A DNA stretch of 56,549 nucleotides from a virus. The translations under genes and the position numbers were made by a program. Below the pieces are notes generated by a model, which ran no database searches, had not been told where the DNA came from, and worked only from the letters and a program-made list of their open reading frames with translations. The stretch is taken from positions 1 through 56,549 of the IMG/VR virus record IMGVR_UViG_3300036846_000279. One strand, 5' to 3'. Shown piece after piece: positions 9,769 through 19,362 of this stretch (its first letter is position 1; each line of letters starts with the position of its first letter).

Positions 9769-10245
9769 ATGGCTGAGATACTAGCCAGCTTAGACGACAT
9801 TAACGCGAATCTTCCTTCTGAGGAAAACGTGGTAGTTGAGGCTACCACAGCTAACTCTGACTTGATTCAGGTAAGTGTCGCGCGTATTGTGCGAGGTTAT
9901 CTCAGCAGTACGCTAACCAGCGAAATCCTGATGAGCTGGTCATCGCCCGATGTGACACCACAGATCATCAGGGAAATCGCTGGAAAACTGATCGCAGCAC
10001 AGTTGTTCTTCCAAGAAACGTCTAAGTCTTCGCTAGACATTGATCCAAATAGCTTTGCCCAGCTTTTGTATAACCAGGCAATAGCTCTGCTAACTGGCAT
10101 CGTAGCTGGTAGTATTTGGATTGATGTTCCCGAAGGTGGTCTTCCCATACCCGACACAGGAATGTCTACTCTCGATTTCTTTCCTGTAGATCAGACGGAT
10201 ATGGTGTTCTCAAAGGGTATGAAGCTCTACGGACAGAATATCTAG
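9769..10245 (+). CDS. Head-tail connector (head completion) protein
   Basis: This 158-residue, mostly helical protein directly precedes the tail-completion genes. Length, helix content and position match the adaptor proteins that dock under the portal (gp15/gp6-type). Assigned from context more than motif. Confidence 0.6.
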   Translation: MAEILASLDDINANLPSEENVVVEATTANSDLIQVSVARIVRGYLSSTLTSEILMSWSSPDVTPQIIREIAGKLIAAQLFFQETSKSSLDIDPNSFAQLLYNQAIALLTGIVAGSIWIDVPEGGLPIPDTGMSTLDFFPVDQTDMVFSKGMKLYGQNI

Positions 10246-10248
10246 GCT

Positions 10249-10743
10249 ATGACTTTCCGTATCGTTGATTTCGGTGATGCAACTAAGGTGGCGAGGAAAC
10301 TCAAAACCTCGGGTAAGCTAGCAGAAAATACAAAGCCTATCATGGAAGAAATTGCTGATGATATGCTACGTATCGAAGCTATCGTATTCAGTTCAGGTGG
10401 TCGTCGAGGCGGCGGAAGTTGGGCAAGGCTTAAGCCAGATACCGTCCGTAAGAAAGGTGACACAGAAATACTCCGTACAGAGAATGCCAACCCCGGCTAC
10501 TCAGACATCGGTGGTAATGCTCTATTTAAGAGCTTGACTGAACGTGATGCTCCGTTCCAAATTCTGGACGTGACTGCTGTGTCAGTAGAACTTGGAACTG
10601 ATAGACCGTGGGCATTCGTGCATGAGTATGGAAGTGCCAAGAAAAAGATCCCCGCTCGTCCGTTTATTAGATTCCTCCCGACTGATATTGCAAAGTGGAG
10701 TAGATGGATCGGGAGTTATGTAACGGAGCCGTTTCGTAAGTGA
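10249..10743 (+). CDS. Virion morphogenesis / tail completion protein (Mu gpG, HK97 gp10-like)
   Basis: The 164-residue protein has an N-terminal helix, a basic GGRRGGGSW segment, and a C-terminal half containing ELGTDRPWAFVHEYGS and IPARPFIRFLP. The combination of 'Y.. HE.G' and 'PARPF' is characteristic of the phage virion morphogenesis / gp10-like neck family. It overlaps the next gene by GTGA. Confidence 0.8.
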   Translation: MTFRIVDFGDATKVARKLKTSGKLAENTKPIMEEIADDMLRIEAIVFSSGGRRGGGSWARLKPDTVRKKGDTEILRTENANPGYSDIGGNALFKSLTERDAPFQILDVTAVSVELGTDRPWAFVHEYGSAKKKIPARPFIRFLPTDIAKWSRWIGSYVTEPFRK

Positions 10744-11360
10744 CAAGCTCAGTCATCAGCCCGCAGTTTAGTAAGATCTTCGTTGCTTCTGATTTGGAGC
10801 AGTCAATACTCGACTCTTTGAGTACATGGTTTCCCACGTATCTCAGAGAAATCGAGCGTCAGACAGGTATCACTGTAGGCTCAACCAAACCTCCAGTAAA
10901 CTACAGCAACCGCAACAAGTTCGATACTCTAGCTGGTGAAGCTGTACCCAAAGTCGTGTGTATCAGTCCTGGGACTGTTGGCGGTCCGATAGTTAGTGGA
11001 CGATCAATTTCTATGACTTGGGCTGTAGGGGTTGGTGTGGTAATGGCCGCTAGATCTGAAGGGCTTGCTAATAAGCAAATCAAGATCTACGGCGCTGCTG
11101 CGAGAGCAATCGTACTACAGCAGTTCCTAAGGACAGGCGTAGTAGTCGATATACAATTCCTGTCTGAGAACTACGAAGATCTGCCAGTACGTACTCAGAA
11201 TCAACACGCCAGAGCTGCTGGTGTTTACTTTGCAATGAATGTCTCGGATATCGTTAGAAAAGGTGGAATGGGTATCGGACCATTGGAGCCTGACGAAGAT
11301 CCTTACACGTATGGTGAAGCTGAAACAATCATCATTGACCTTGAAAAGGAGGATCAATGA
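10740..11360 (+). CDS. Tail terminator / neck protein
   Basis: The 206-residue protein starts with GTG in the GTGA overlap. It lies between the gp10-like gene and the sheath, the place of the tail-terminator family that caps the tube. The central VSGRSISMTWAVGVGVVMAAR stretch suggests the alpha/beta fold of that family. No diagnostic motif is visible. Confidence 0.6.
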   Translation: MTSSVISPQFSKIFVASDLEQSILDSLSTWFPTYLREIERQTGITVGSTKPPVNYSNRNKFDTLAGEAVPKVVCISPGTVGGPIVSGRSISMTWAVGVGVVMAARSEGLANKQIKIYGAAARAIVLQQFLRTGVVVDIQFLSENYEDLPVRTQNQHARAAGVYFAMNVSDIVRKGGMGIGPLEPDEDPYTYGEAETIIIDLEKEDQ

Positions 11361-11575
11361 AGCGCCGTTATGTTGGTAACTACGCTCGCGAAATCAAGGT
11401 CGGTGATGCCTATGTTCAGACTGCTCCTGGTGATTTCATCGAGCTTGACGCCACAAACGAAGAAGAGACAGAGAACAAAGAACTGATTGACAATGGGACT
11501 CTGATCCCTGCTAATGGTGAGACAGTAAAGCCTGTTCCGGTAGCCTCAAGTAAGGTGGAAGGGGGTGACAAGTAG
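11357..11575 (+). CDS. Small beta-rich protein upstream of sheath
   Basis: This 72-residue protein overlaps both neighbours (ATGA with 11360, TAGTG with the sheath) and is therefore translationally coupled. Such short acidic proteins are common just before sheath genes in contractile phages, but I cannot assign a function. Confidence 0.6.
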   Translation: MKRRYVGNYAREIKVGDAYVQTAPGDFIELDATNEEETENKELIDNGTLIPANGETVKPVPVASSKVEGGDK

Positions 11576-12996
11576 TGCCGCGTCCTGGTGTAGATGTTAG
11601 TATTCTAGAACTACCTGGTGCTGTATCTGTTCCTACTGATACTGGCGTTTGGTTTGTTACTGGAATCACTGAAAGAGGTCCACTGACTCCTTCACTGGTA
11701 CAGTCTCTCAACGACTTCAACAACCAGTTCGGTCAGAGAGTCAGCTATTCCATCATCTACGACTGCATGGAAACGTATTTCCGCGAAGGTGGTAACTCAG
11801 CTTACATCGCGCGTGTTGTTGGTCCTGCCGCAGCTGTGGGGACTTTGAATCTTCCCGACGCTTCCGCAGCGATTTCACTTGTCGCAAATGGTAATGGTCC
11901 GGGTGCTTGGTCAGCTAACTACAAGATCGCTGTAATTGCTGGTGTCACTCCTGGGACATACATCATTGAGGTTGAAGATCTACTCGGCAACATCTTGGAA
12001 AGCTCAGGAGAATTGCCGGATCAGCCTTCTGCTGTTGCGTGGAGTCAGTATTCAAACTACGTTCGTATTACTCAAGGCGCGGCTCTTGATAACCCTGCAC
12101 CTATGGCTGCTACTGCACTTAGTGCAGGTAATGATGATAGAGCTAATGCTACTGATGCTCAGTATCAGGCTGCTCTTGATTCGTTTGGTATCGGTCTTGG
12201 GCCGGGTCAGGTTTCTTCGCCTGGTCGCACTACTGCCACAGCATATGCACAGTTGGTTGCTCACGCAGACGCCAAGCGTCGTGTAGCAATTCTGGACGGG
12301 GCTAACACTCCTACAGCGGCGACTCTAATTAGTGCGTTTTCAACCATCACTGATAGATTTACTGCTGTTTTCGCACCTTGGATGATTATCCCTGGTGTCG
12401 TAGTTAACACGACTAGGACTGTTCCTCCGTCTCCGTTTATCGCTGGACTGTGTTGCCAGAACGATCATCTACTTGGTCCTAACGCAGCTTCGGCAGGTAA
12501 CGATGGTCAGTCAGCGTTTGCTCTCGATCTGACTCAGCCTGACTGGAATGATACCGATAGAGCAAATCTGAACAACAACGGCATCAATGTCATCCGTAGA
12601 ATGTATGGCGGAATTCGTAACTACGGTTGGCGTTCTCAGGCTAACCCGAACAGTGATAGAAACTGGCTGAGCTTTGGTAACAGTCGGTTGTATATGGCTA
12701 TCGCCGCTGAGCTTGATCAGGCTGGCGAGAATTATATGTTCAGTGAGATTGATGGGCAGCAGGGACTTACAATCCAGATGTTTGGTCAGGCTCTTAACTC
12801 GGTGCTTGACTCACACTGGCGCGCAGGTGAATTGTTTGGTACTGCTGCTCAGGCTTACTCGGTTGATGTAGGCCCCACAGTCAACACTCTACAGACAATC
12901 GCAAACCTCGAACTTCATGCGGTTTGCTATGTTCTGATGAGTCCGTTTGCTGAGTGGGTAGAAATTCAGGTTGTCAAGAACAAGATCGGTCAGTGA
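11575..12996 (+). CDS. Contractile tail sheath protein
   Basis: At 473 residues this is a typical sheath. The N-terminus (PGVDVSILE...) and the early TGVWFVTGITERGP segment are recognisable sheath features, and the C-terminal domain contains the conserved YGGIRNYGWR-like region. The start is GTG, overlapping the previous stop. Its presence defines the phage as a myovirus. Sheath subunits contract around the tube to drive injection. Confidence 0.9.
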   Translation: MPRPGVDVSILELPGAVSVPTDTGVWFVTGITERGPLTPSLVQSLNDFNNQFGQRVSYSIIYDCMETYFREGGNSAYIARVVGPAAAVGTLNLPDASAAISLVANGNGPGAWSANYKIAVIAGVTPGTYIIEVEDLLGNILESSGELPDQPSAVAWSQYSNYVRITQGAALDNPAPMAATALSAGNDDRANATDAQYQAALDSFGIGLGPGQVSSPGRTTATAYAQLVAHADAKRRVAILDGANTPTAATLISAFSTITDRFTAVFAPWMIIPGVVVNTTRTVPPSPFIAGLCCQNDHLLGPNAASAGNDGQSAFALDLTQPDWNDTDRANLNNNGINVIRRMYGGIRNYGWRSQANPNSDRNWLSFGNSRLYMAIAAELDQAGENYMFSEIDGQQGLTIQMFGQALNSVLDSHWRAGELFGTAAQAYSVDVGPTVNTLQTIANLELHAVCYVLMSPFAEWVEIQVVKNKIGQ

Positions 12997-13014
12997 GGAA
13001 GGAGGTTGGTATAA

Positions 13015-13473
13015 ATGGCTGCGCCTGTTCAGTGGACTGCACCTACTAGGCAAGATACATGGCAGATCACGGTTCATCTTGGAGGAAACACCACAGGTGT
13101 TTGGGACAAGAGAACTGGTGGTGAGCTGGATTCAGAGGAAACCAAGTATAGCCCTGGTGGAATGAATCCTCAGCTTTCACTCGGTGGTCGTCATGTTCCT
13201 GGTAACGTTGTGCTACAGAGGATCTATGATCGCGTTGCCGATCATGCTATTTTGCAGGACTGGCTTGACGGTGTAGGTCATGAAGTAGTTGATGTTTACA
13301 CTCAGCCTATGGACCCGAACGGCAATGTGTATGGTCCGTCTATCTATCACACAGGAAAGCTCAAGAAGGTTGCATTTCCTGATGTGGATAGCGAATCAAG
13401 CACCGCTGCCTTGTTTGAAATCGAGGTATCTATCGGTGCCGATCCTAAGATGGCTGCATTCCCAGGTTACTAA
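13015..13473 (+). CDS. Tail tube protein
   Basis: The 152-residue protein directly follows the sheath, as tube genes do. It contains GGRHVPGNVVLQRIYD and ends with a Val/Gly-rich strand region, consistent with the beta-barrel tube fold. The start has an AGGAAGGAGG Shine-Dalgarno. Confidence 0.85.
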   Translation: MAAPVQWTAPTRQDTWQITVHLGGNTTGVWDKRTGGELDSEETKYSPGGMNPQLSLGGRHVPGNVVLQRIYDRVADHAILQDWLDGVGHEVVDVYTQPMDPNGNVYGPSIYHTGKLKKVAFPDVDSESSTAALFEIEVSIGADPKMAAFPGY

Positions 13474-13493
13474 GCTAGTCAGGAGAGAGAAAA

Positions 13494-14081
13494 GTGAGTA
13501 GTTTCGACGAGGATGAAGGCGCCGAAACTGTAATCCTGAAACGAGAAGAGTTTAGTGATGATGGTCCCACAATGTTTAGGGATGCATCGTTGGTCGATCT
13601 TCTCAAACAGGATCTACAGGAGATTACAGAAAACAAAGAGGTATATATCTCCGTTGTGGGATATGAGAAAACTGGTCTAGCAGTTAGATATCATCTGCCC
13701 GAGAACGGTAAGGAGCTTGACAACATCGGGCGTAAGGTGATGCGTGAATACAAAGACCAGTTTTCTCGCAACCTCTATATCGGGATTGACACGATGATTC
13801 ATCTATGTATGGGTCTATACATCAAGCCTCCCGGTATTTCTGAAGAGTACATTGAACTTGATCCAGAAATGGAAGGCTCACCTGTGGGGTTTGATTACAG
13901 ACTCGCGGGTATTCTCGGTATGGATCAAGACGGTAGTACCGCACGTCTGGTAGTCAAAAAGGTCTTCGGTAACAACGATCTAGCTATTATCGGTCATGCT
14001 GAGAAGCTCAACCGTTGGTTGATGAATACCAAGGCTGATCTCAGCTTGGAGTTGTGGCAAGTGGGGGAAGCCCAAGAATAG
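13494..14081 (+). CDS. Tail assembly chaperone, N-terminal product
   Basis: This 195-residue protein sits between tube and tape measure, the position of the gpG/gpE-type chaperones that bind the tape measure during assembly. The start is GTG behind CAGGAGAG. It overlaps the next ORF by 28 bases in the -1 frame, and the overlap holds a five-G run (GTGGGGGAAG at about 14060-14069). Slipping back one base there would make a fused long form, as is well known for this gene pair. Confidence 0.78.
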   Translation: MSSFDEDEGAETVILKREEFSDDGPTMFRDASLVDLLKQDLQEITENKEVYISVVGYEKTGLAVRYHLPENGKELDNIGRKVMREYKDQFSRNLYIGIDTMIHLCMGLYIKPPGISEEYIELDPEMEGSPVGFDYRLAGILGMDQDGSTARLVVKKVFGNNDLAIIGHAEKLNRWLMNTKADLSLELWQVGEAQE

Positions 14082-14266
14082 TCGAATCAGCCGCACAGCT
14101 AGCTTTTTTCGGCTTAGACCCATTCAAGTTTCTTAACTGCCGTGATCCCGTAGAGAGAATGATCTTCATAGAGATGGCCAAATATCTCCAAAAGATGCAC
14201 GAAGTTAGGGATCACAACCTAGCTGTAGAAATTGCAAATCAAGTAGGACGCTTGTTCAAAAAGTAA
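14054..14266 (+). CDS. Tail assembly chaperone, frameshifted C-terminal part
   Basis: The -1-frame partner of the preceding gene adds about 66 residues. It begins with a GTG in the overlap, but it has no good ribosome-binding site, which favours frameshift expression. The segment is helical (DPVERMIFIEMAKYLQK). A second slippery heptamer, T TTT TTC, occurs at about 14104-14110 in this frame, but slipping there reaches a stop within a few codons. Confidence 0.7.
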   Translation: MASGGSPRIVESAAQLAFFGLDPFKFLNCRDPVERMIFIEMAKYLQKMHEVRDHNLAVEIANQVGRLFKK

Positions 14267-14280
14267 TGACTGGAATGTGA

Positions 14281-16272
14281 ATGCCATTCGCTAGTCTTAG
14301 TGCAGGCGAGAGAATTCGCGTCATCCTAGAACTTCTAGGTGGTGCTGAATACGTCGCTAAAACTGATGCAGCGTCAGCGGCTACTGCGGGTTTCGGTGAA
14401 AGAGTCAAATTCGCAGGAGATCAAGCTGTCAAAGCTAGCAAGAAGACATTTGCATTCCAGCAGGGAATCTTTACCCTAAGACGTATCGCATTCTATAGCA
14501 CTCTCGCACTTGGCGCTTTGGGATTTGAAGCAATCAAGATGGGGCTTTCATTTGATGCCTCAATGCAGAATGCTACAATCGCGTTTCAGGGATTTCTTCC
14601 AAACGCACGAGCGATTAAAGATGAACTCCATGGATTGTATGTTTATGCAGCGCAAACGCCGTTTCAGTTTCCAGATCTTGTAATTGCTACAAGACGGCTT
14701 TTGCCATTCATTGGTAATGTAAAAGTCACTAATCAGACTGTTCGTGCTCTCAGTGATTCACTGGCTGCGGCAGGTACGCCTACTGGACCAGCTTTGACAA
14801 GAGCTACGCTACAGATAGCTCATATGGCTAACGTCGGTAGACTGACAGGCCAGATTCTTCTGAGCTTGGGTCGTGATAACATTCCGATGATGAAAGCTCT
14901 GCAAGCTGCGTTCCACAAGACTGGTGCTGAAATCAGAGCAGCGATTAGTTCTGGAGCTATTGATGCTCAGACGGCCCTCACAGCTCTAATTCAGTATACG
15001 CAGACGACGCCTGGTTACATCAACAAGGCTGTAGAGTTCTCACGACATTCGGTTACTGGTGCATTCAGCACGTTCAAAGATCTCGTTCGTTTTGCATTCG
15101 GTTCAAGCACAACGGGTGTTTTCAATGGAGCACTCTCAGTACTGAATAAGATCAACGATGCTATTCTGCCACTGGTAAAAGGCAATAAGCCCGTCACTAT
15201 TACAAATCTGGCCCAGGCCATTGATAGAGGTCTAACACCAAAAACCCATATTCTAATCAATACATTCATTGCGTTACAGACGACGTTGAAAGATGTATAC
15301 TCATTCTTTAAAACTGTTGCGGGAGTGGTTTCATCACTTGCGAATGCTTTTGATTATCTAACAGGGAAGACTCATAGTACAGGTCTAGCCGCCAGGACTT
15401 TTGGTCATATCTTGGGGGGAGTTGTCATTGTAATTCTTCTCGCTGAGGCTAAGACAATTCTTCTGCGTAACACTCTTATAGTCTTGAGTGCGGGCGTATG
15501 GCTAGCTAATACTGCTTGGATTGTTTTTACTGGTAGACTTCTCTTCGCAGAAAAAGAAATCACTGTTGTCCAAACACTTTTGTACAAACTTAGATTGGCA
15601 ATCATTGCGACTTCTAGTGCGCTCTGGGATCTAATTGGACCATTCATAATCGCATTCGGCTGGGAAATTGCAATTGTGGCAGTAACTCTGATCTTGGCTG
15701 GTGCGTTGATTTACCTCTACTTCAAGTGGAAATGGTTCCATGATCTAGTTAATAGCACAATAGAGATCATGTGGAAGTATTGGTATATTCTAGGGCTACT
15801 CACCCTAATGATTCCAATCTTTGGGCCGTATATCTATATAATCGGTCTGTTGGTTAAGTACTGGAAGTACGTGAAAGATGCCATCGAAGCAGTCGTTTCT
15901 GCCGTTCAGACTCTTTTCCATTGGTTTACTAGGCTATTCAACATCAATACCAAAGGTGGAGTGCTTGGTGTACTAGAAAGATTGGGCGGAATAGTTACTA
16001 ATCCAGTGGGCTCCTTAGCTGGTGCTGTGGGTCTACATTTCCAAGCCGGTGGTATCATGCCAACCACGGGAATGGCTATTGTTGGTGAGCATGGTCCTGA
16101 AGTTGTGCATCTACCAGCAGGATCACGAATCAGTCCTAGACCGAATACAGATTCAGTTTTTGATCCACAAGCTACCAGTAGTCAGCCAATCACGATTCAG
16201 CTAGTTCTGAATCGCAGAGTCCTTGAGGAAGCAATAGTGGATATTCAGCAGAGGCGTAATGGCCGCTCCTAG
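14281..16272 (+). CDS. Tape measure protein
   Basis: The 663-residue protein has a conserved-looking N-terminal region (to about 290, SFDASMQNATIAFQGF type) followed by several strongly hydrophobic segments between about 370 and 550 and a Gly-rich C-terminal segment (AGGIMPTTGMAIVGEHGPE). That GEHGPE motif is common in actinophage tape measures. It sets tail length and probably inserts in the host membrane. The length predicts a rather short tail. It overlaps the next gene by 14 bases. Confidence 0.85.
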   Translation: MPFASLSAGERIRVILELLGGAEYVAKTDAASAATAGFGERVKFAGDQAVKASKKTFAFQQGIFTLRRIAFYSTLALGALGFEAIKMGLSFDASMQNATIAFQGFLPNARAIKDELHGLYVYAAQTPFQFPDLVIATRRLLPFIGNVKVTNQTVRALSDSLAAAGTPTGPALTRATLQIAHMANVGRLTGQILLSLGRDNIPMMKALQAAFHKTGAEIRAAISSGAIDAQTALTALIQYTQTTPGYINKAVEFSRHSVTGAFSTFKDLVRFAFGSSTTGVFNGALSVLNKINDAILPLVKGNKPVTITNLAQAIDRGLTPKTHILINTFIALQTTLKDVYSFFKTVAGVVSSLANAFDYLTGKTHSTGLAARTFGHILGGVVIVILLAEAKTILLRNTLIVLSAGVWLANTAWIVFTGRLLFAEKEITVVQTLLYKLRLAIIATSSALWDLIGPFIIAFGWEIAIVAVTLILAGALIYLYFKWKWFHDLVNSTIEIMWKYWYILGLLTLMIPIFGPYIYIIGLLVKYWKYVKDAIEAVVSAVQTLFHWFTRLFNINTKGGVLGVLERLGGIVTNPVGSLAGAVGLHFQAGGIMPTTGMAIVGEHGPEVVHLPAGSRISPRPNTDSVFDPQATSSQPITIQLVLNRRVLEEAIVDIQQRRNGRS

Positions 16273-17152
16273 AAAGAAACCACCAGCTCATCGTGTTCCA
16301 CAAGCTAAGCCTAAGGCTAAAGCTCCACCCCATCGCATTCCATCAGCTAAGCCTAAGAAAAAAGCTCCGCCTAAGCATGTTCCGCCTAAGCCCAAGCCTA
16401 AGCATATTTCAACAGGCGGTAGAACTGCTCCAGCACCACCTAGTTTTGCGCCTATTCCAGCACCAAAGTATTTCGTAACCTTTCAATCTACAGGCATCAC
16501 GCCTGTGGTGGTCTTGTTAGGAACGACCCCGATCACCATAAGTGGAGGTTATGGAGGTTGGACTGTAACAAGCAGAGAACGTAGAGTAGGACTGACTACA
16601 TGGGCTGGTCGTGATCCGTTACGTATGCAGGTGCCAATCTTATTTGACGGCTTTGCCAATAAGATCAGCCAAGAGCTAGCTATTTCTCGGTTGAGTAGAA
16701 TGGCTGTTGGGACTGCAACACAAGAAGAACCTCCACTTGTTACAGTTGGCGGGCCTGGTGTCCCAAAACCCACAGGACCAACTCAATGGGTTATTGAGAG
16801 TCTCACTTGGGGAACCAATGTCATTTGGGATTTCTCATATCTAGGCGTAATGTCACGTCTGCGTCAGGATTGTACTGTCAATCTGTTGCAGTACGTGGCA
16901 GGCGACAGAGTAGCTTTTAAGAACCTCAAGGTTGGCACGGGTATTCAAGCTGCGCCCAAGAGTACCAAGGTAGCTCCGAAAGGTTGGCAACAAACGGTTA
17001 CCGCAAGACAAGGTGATACGCTCAAGAAGATTGCAGCTAGAGTGTATAAGCCTGCTAACCCAGGAGACTGGAAGCTTATTAGTAAGGCTAATAACATTCG
17101 TGATCCCAACCACATCAAAAAAGGCACCAAGATCAGGATTCCGAAGAAGTAA
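16259..17152 (+). CDS. Baseplate/tail protein with C-terminal LysM domain
   Basis: The 297-residue protein starts with a Lys/Pro/Ala-rich repetitive segment (residues 1-60, KPKAKAPPHR-type units), has a beta-rich middle, and ends in a LysM motif (about 240-297: RQGDTLKKIAARVYKP...DPNHIKKGTKIRIP). LysM domains bind peptidoglycan. Proteins of this size with terminal LysM follow the tape measure in many myoviruses (gp53/XkdP-like) and join the tube to the baseplate. The basic N-terminus is unusual. Confidence 0.78.
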   Translation: MAAPRKKPPAHRVPQAKPKAKAPPHRIPSAKPKKKAPPKHVPPKPKPKHISTGGRTAPAPPSFAPIPAPKYFVTFQSTGITPVVVLLGTTPITISGGYGGWTVTSRERRVGLTTWAGRDPLRMQVPILFDGFANKISQELAISRLSRMAVGTATQEEPPLVTVGGPGVPKPTGPTQWVIESLTWGTNVIWDFSYLGVMSRLRQDCTVNLLQYVAGDRVAFKNLKVGTGIQAAPKSTKVAPKGWQQTVTARQGDTLKKIAARVYKPANPGDWKLISKANNIRDPNHIKKGTKIRIPKK

Positions 17153-19362
17153 TGGCTAAGAAAAACGTACCCAAGCAGCCATCTGCAATCCAACAGCTTC
17201 GTCCATCAAAGCTGAATCAAACTCAGCTTGAATTGCTGGGCAACGATATTGATCTGAGTGATCTTTATCTCGCGTTCAATCACAAAGATATCAATATCGA
17301 AGAAGCCGTGACTGACATTACTGTTGATCGTAGCATCGAGAGTTCCAGTACCGTGACTGTGGAGGTTTTGGACAGGGATCGCGTGCTATTGACTTCTGGG
17401 CGTTTGTCAGCTAGGCAAGATATCGAGATTGATGGGCTGTACTTTAGGCTTACGGCGGTCAGAAAAACTGGCCCTGTTATCGAGCTATCCTTTGAGGATC
17501 GTGAGATTGCTCTGCTACGAACCTATGCTAAACTAATCAAACAATCGGGTGCTACTGCTCGCGGAAGTGTCACAAGAGCACAATTCATTCTACGGATGAT
17601 TAAGGAAGTCAAAGAGGTTAAGATTCCTTGGATTATCCCTGAATTGAATATCCCACAGCCTATAGATGGAGCCTCACAAGTTCTGCCAACTCTACAGCAG
17701 ACAGCTCAGCGTGGATTGGGTATCCCTAAGGTCAATGATCTTATGGTTAAAACCAAGCATATGAGCGAAGAGCAGCGTAAAAATGTCAACATGATTATTA
17801 ACGCTGGTCGCTCTAGGATTTATCCACGTCCTGTGATAGTCATGGCGATCATGTGTGCTATTCAGGAGAGCAGTATCACAAACCTGTTGCCTTGGCCTAT
17901 GGGTGGTGGACACGCAAGCGATACACCTGGCTACAATCCTGTAGGTGTTTTCCAACAGATTCCTTGGTACAATGGAAATAGAACTGCTTGGCCAGCAAGC
18001 CGAGATGTTACCAAGGACGCTATTGGATTCATGTCGGTTTGCGTAGGAAAATATAAAGCTGACCTTCATGGACATTATGGTGATATCATTGAGTCGGTCC
18101 AGCATTCCGGCAATGATGGACAAAAGACCTATGGGCAATGGAAGACTCAGGCAGAACGTATTGTAGACGCTTTCGGGTTTACTAAGGATGCTTCGACCGC
18201 AAATAACACACAGCAAGGTGCTATTGTTGGAGCATCAAACTACGAATTTTACCGCGGACTTCCGCCGAATAGTGTTATCCGTAAGCAAAAGTATAACGGG
18301 CGTTGGGGTCATGAGGATAGCTGGACTGCTATTCAAAGATTGGCCCGCGATGTAGCCTGGCGTGCATTCTTCGTGAGTGGAACATTCTACTATATCTCCG
18401 AAGATGATCTGTTCAGAGCGCAGCCGATCGCTGTTGTCAACGAGGAAGTAGATGGAGTTATATCTCTCGATGGCAACTACGACGAGTACAGCAAAAGTGC
18501 CGATCTGACTCTTCAGTGTCAGATGGATCGGTGGGCTGCTCCGCCAGGATCAATCGTGCAGATTACAGATATGGGACCTTGGGATGGGCGTTGGCTAGTC
18601 AACGATATCTCCAAATCACTGTTTGATCCTCAAGGTACTATCACACTCAAGAAGCCTATGCCTAAGCTGCCTGAGCCTAGTGGTGGAAACCTCGTTAAGG
18701 GTCAATCTCAGTCTCTTTGGACTCTTAAACCTAAGGCATTGAAATGGCAATCAGGTAGAGGTTCTTCGAGAACTCCTGTAGGTGATAGAACCTCACTGGC
18801 AAATGAGTTGCTAACGTTCCATGATCTTGGTCAGTGGAGAGACGATAACGGTAAGGGTCTGGATCAGATCAGAAGAACTGCTGCTGGCATGATGGTATCT
18901 AGCCAAGATCCTAGAGTAGGACAATGTTATCTTCAGGCAGATGTGTTGAGAGTAGTTGTTTGGCTAATTCATCAGGGATGGAAAGTCGGTACTTTTGCTT
19001 GGTGTTCTGACCATAGTGATGATTCAAACTGGGCATTAGGTGGTGCTCATGGTCATGCCGGTGGTTGGGCTGTAGATATATCAAGCCTGAATGGTTTGGC
19101 TATCAATCAATACACCAATCAATGCTACAAGAATGTGTATCAGGTAGACACGCTTCTACGTAATAGCAATCCGCCTCTACTGCCTCGCCAGCTAATTACT
19201 GGTGGTTACGGAAATGTTCGTAACATGACTTTGAGCGCATTCTGTATACCGGCTGCCGATTCATTTTATGGAGCAAAAACGATGGGTGAGCACTGTAACC
19301 ATATTCATGTAGGATATGGTATGAGAGCAGCCGATGGACATTATGCGTGGCCTGGTGCTTAA
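17152..19362 (+). CDS. Baseplate hub with transglycosylase-like and M15-like domains
   Basis: This 736-residue protein appears to combine an N-terminal hub region (1-200, gpD/XkdQ-like), a wall-lytic domain at about 205-350 (IMCAIQESSITNL with the likely catalytic Glu, then GVFQQIPWYNG), a second hub-like beta segment to about 510, and a C-terminal region resembling M15 DD-peptidases (HGHAGGWAVDI near 632 and HCNHIHVGY near 720, giving H-x6-D and H-x-H zinc ligands). This would let the baseplate cut both glycan and peptide of the host wall during injection. Domain edges are approximate. Confidence 0.72.
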   Translation: MAKKNVPKQPSAIQQLRPSKLNQTQLELLGNDIDLSDLYLAFNHKDINIEEAVTDITVDRSIESSSTVTVEVLDRDRVLLTSGRLSARQDIEIDGLYFRLTAVRKTGPVIELSFEDREIALLRTYAKLIKQSGATARGSVTRAQFILRMIKEVKEVKIPWIIPELNIPQPIDGASQVLPTLQQTAQRGLGIPKVNDLMVKTKHMSEEQRKNVNMIINAGRSRIYPRPVIVMAIMCAIQESSITNLLPWPMGGGHASDTPGYNPVGVFQQIPWYNGNRTAWPASRDVTKDAIGFMSVCVGKYKADLHGHYGDIIESVQHSGNDGQKTYGQWKTQAERIVDAFGFTKDASTANNTQQGAIVGASNYEFYRGLPPNSVIRKQKYNGRWGHEDSWTAIQRLARDVAWRAFFVSGTFYYISEDDLFRAQPIAVVNEEVDGVISLDGNYDEYSKSADLTLQCQMDRWAAPPGSIVQITDMGPWDGRWLVNDISKSLFDPQGTITLKKPMPKLPEPSGGNLVKGQSQSLWTLKPKALKWQSGRGSSRTPVGDRTSLANELLTFHDLGQWRDDNGKGLDQIRRTAAGMMVSSQDPRVGQCYLQADVLRVVVWLIHQGWKVGTFAWCSDHSDDSNWALGGAHGHAGGWAVDISSLNGLAINQYTNQCYKNVYQVDTLLRNSNPPLLPRQLITGGYGNVRNMTLSAFCIPAADSFYGAKTMGEHCNHIHVGYGMRAADGHYAWPGA

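Noticed and set aside
14100-14112. Canonical slippery heptamer T TTT TTC in the second chaperone ORF
   Set aside because: A -1 shift there leads to a stop within about ten codons, so it does not explain the ORF fusion; the G-run does.
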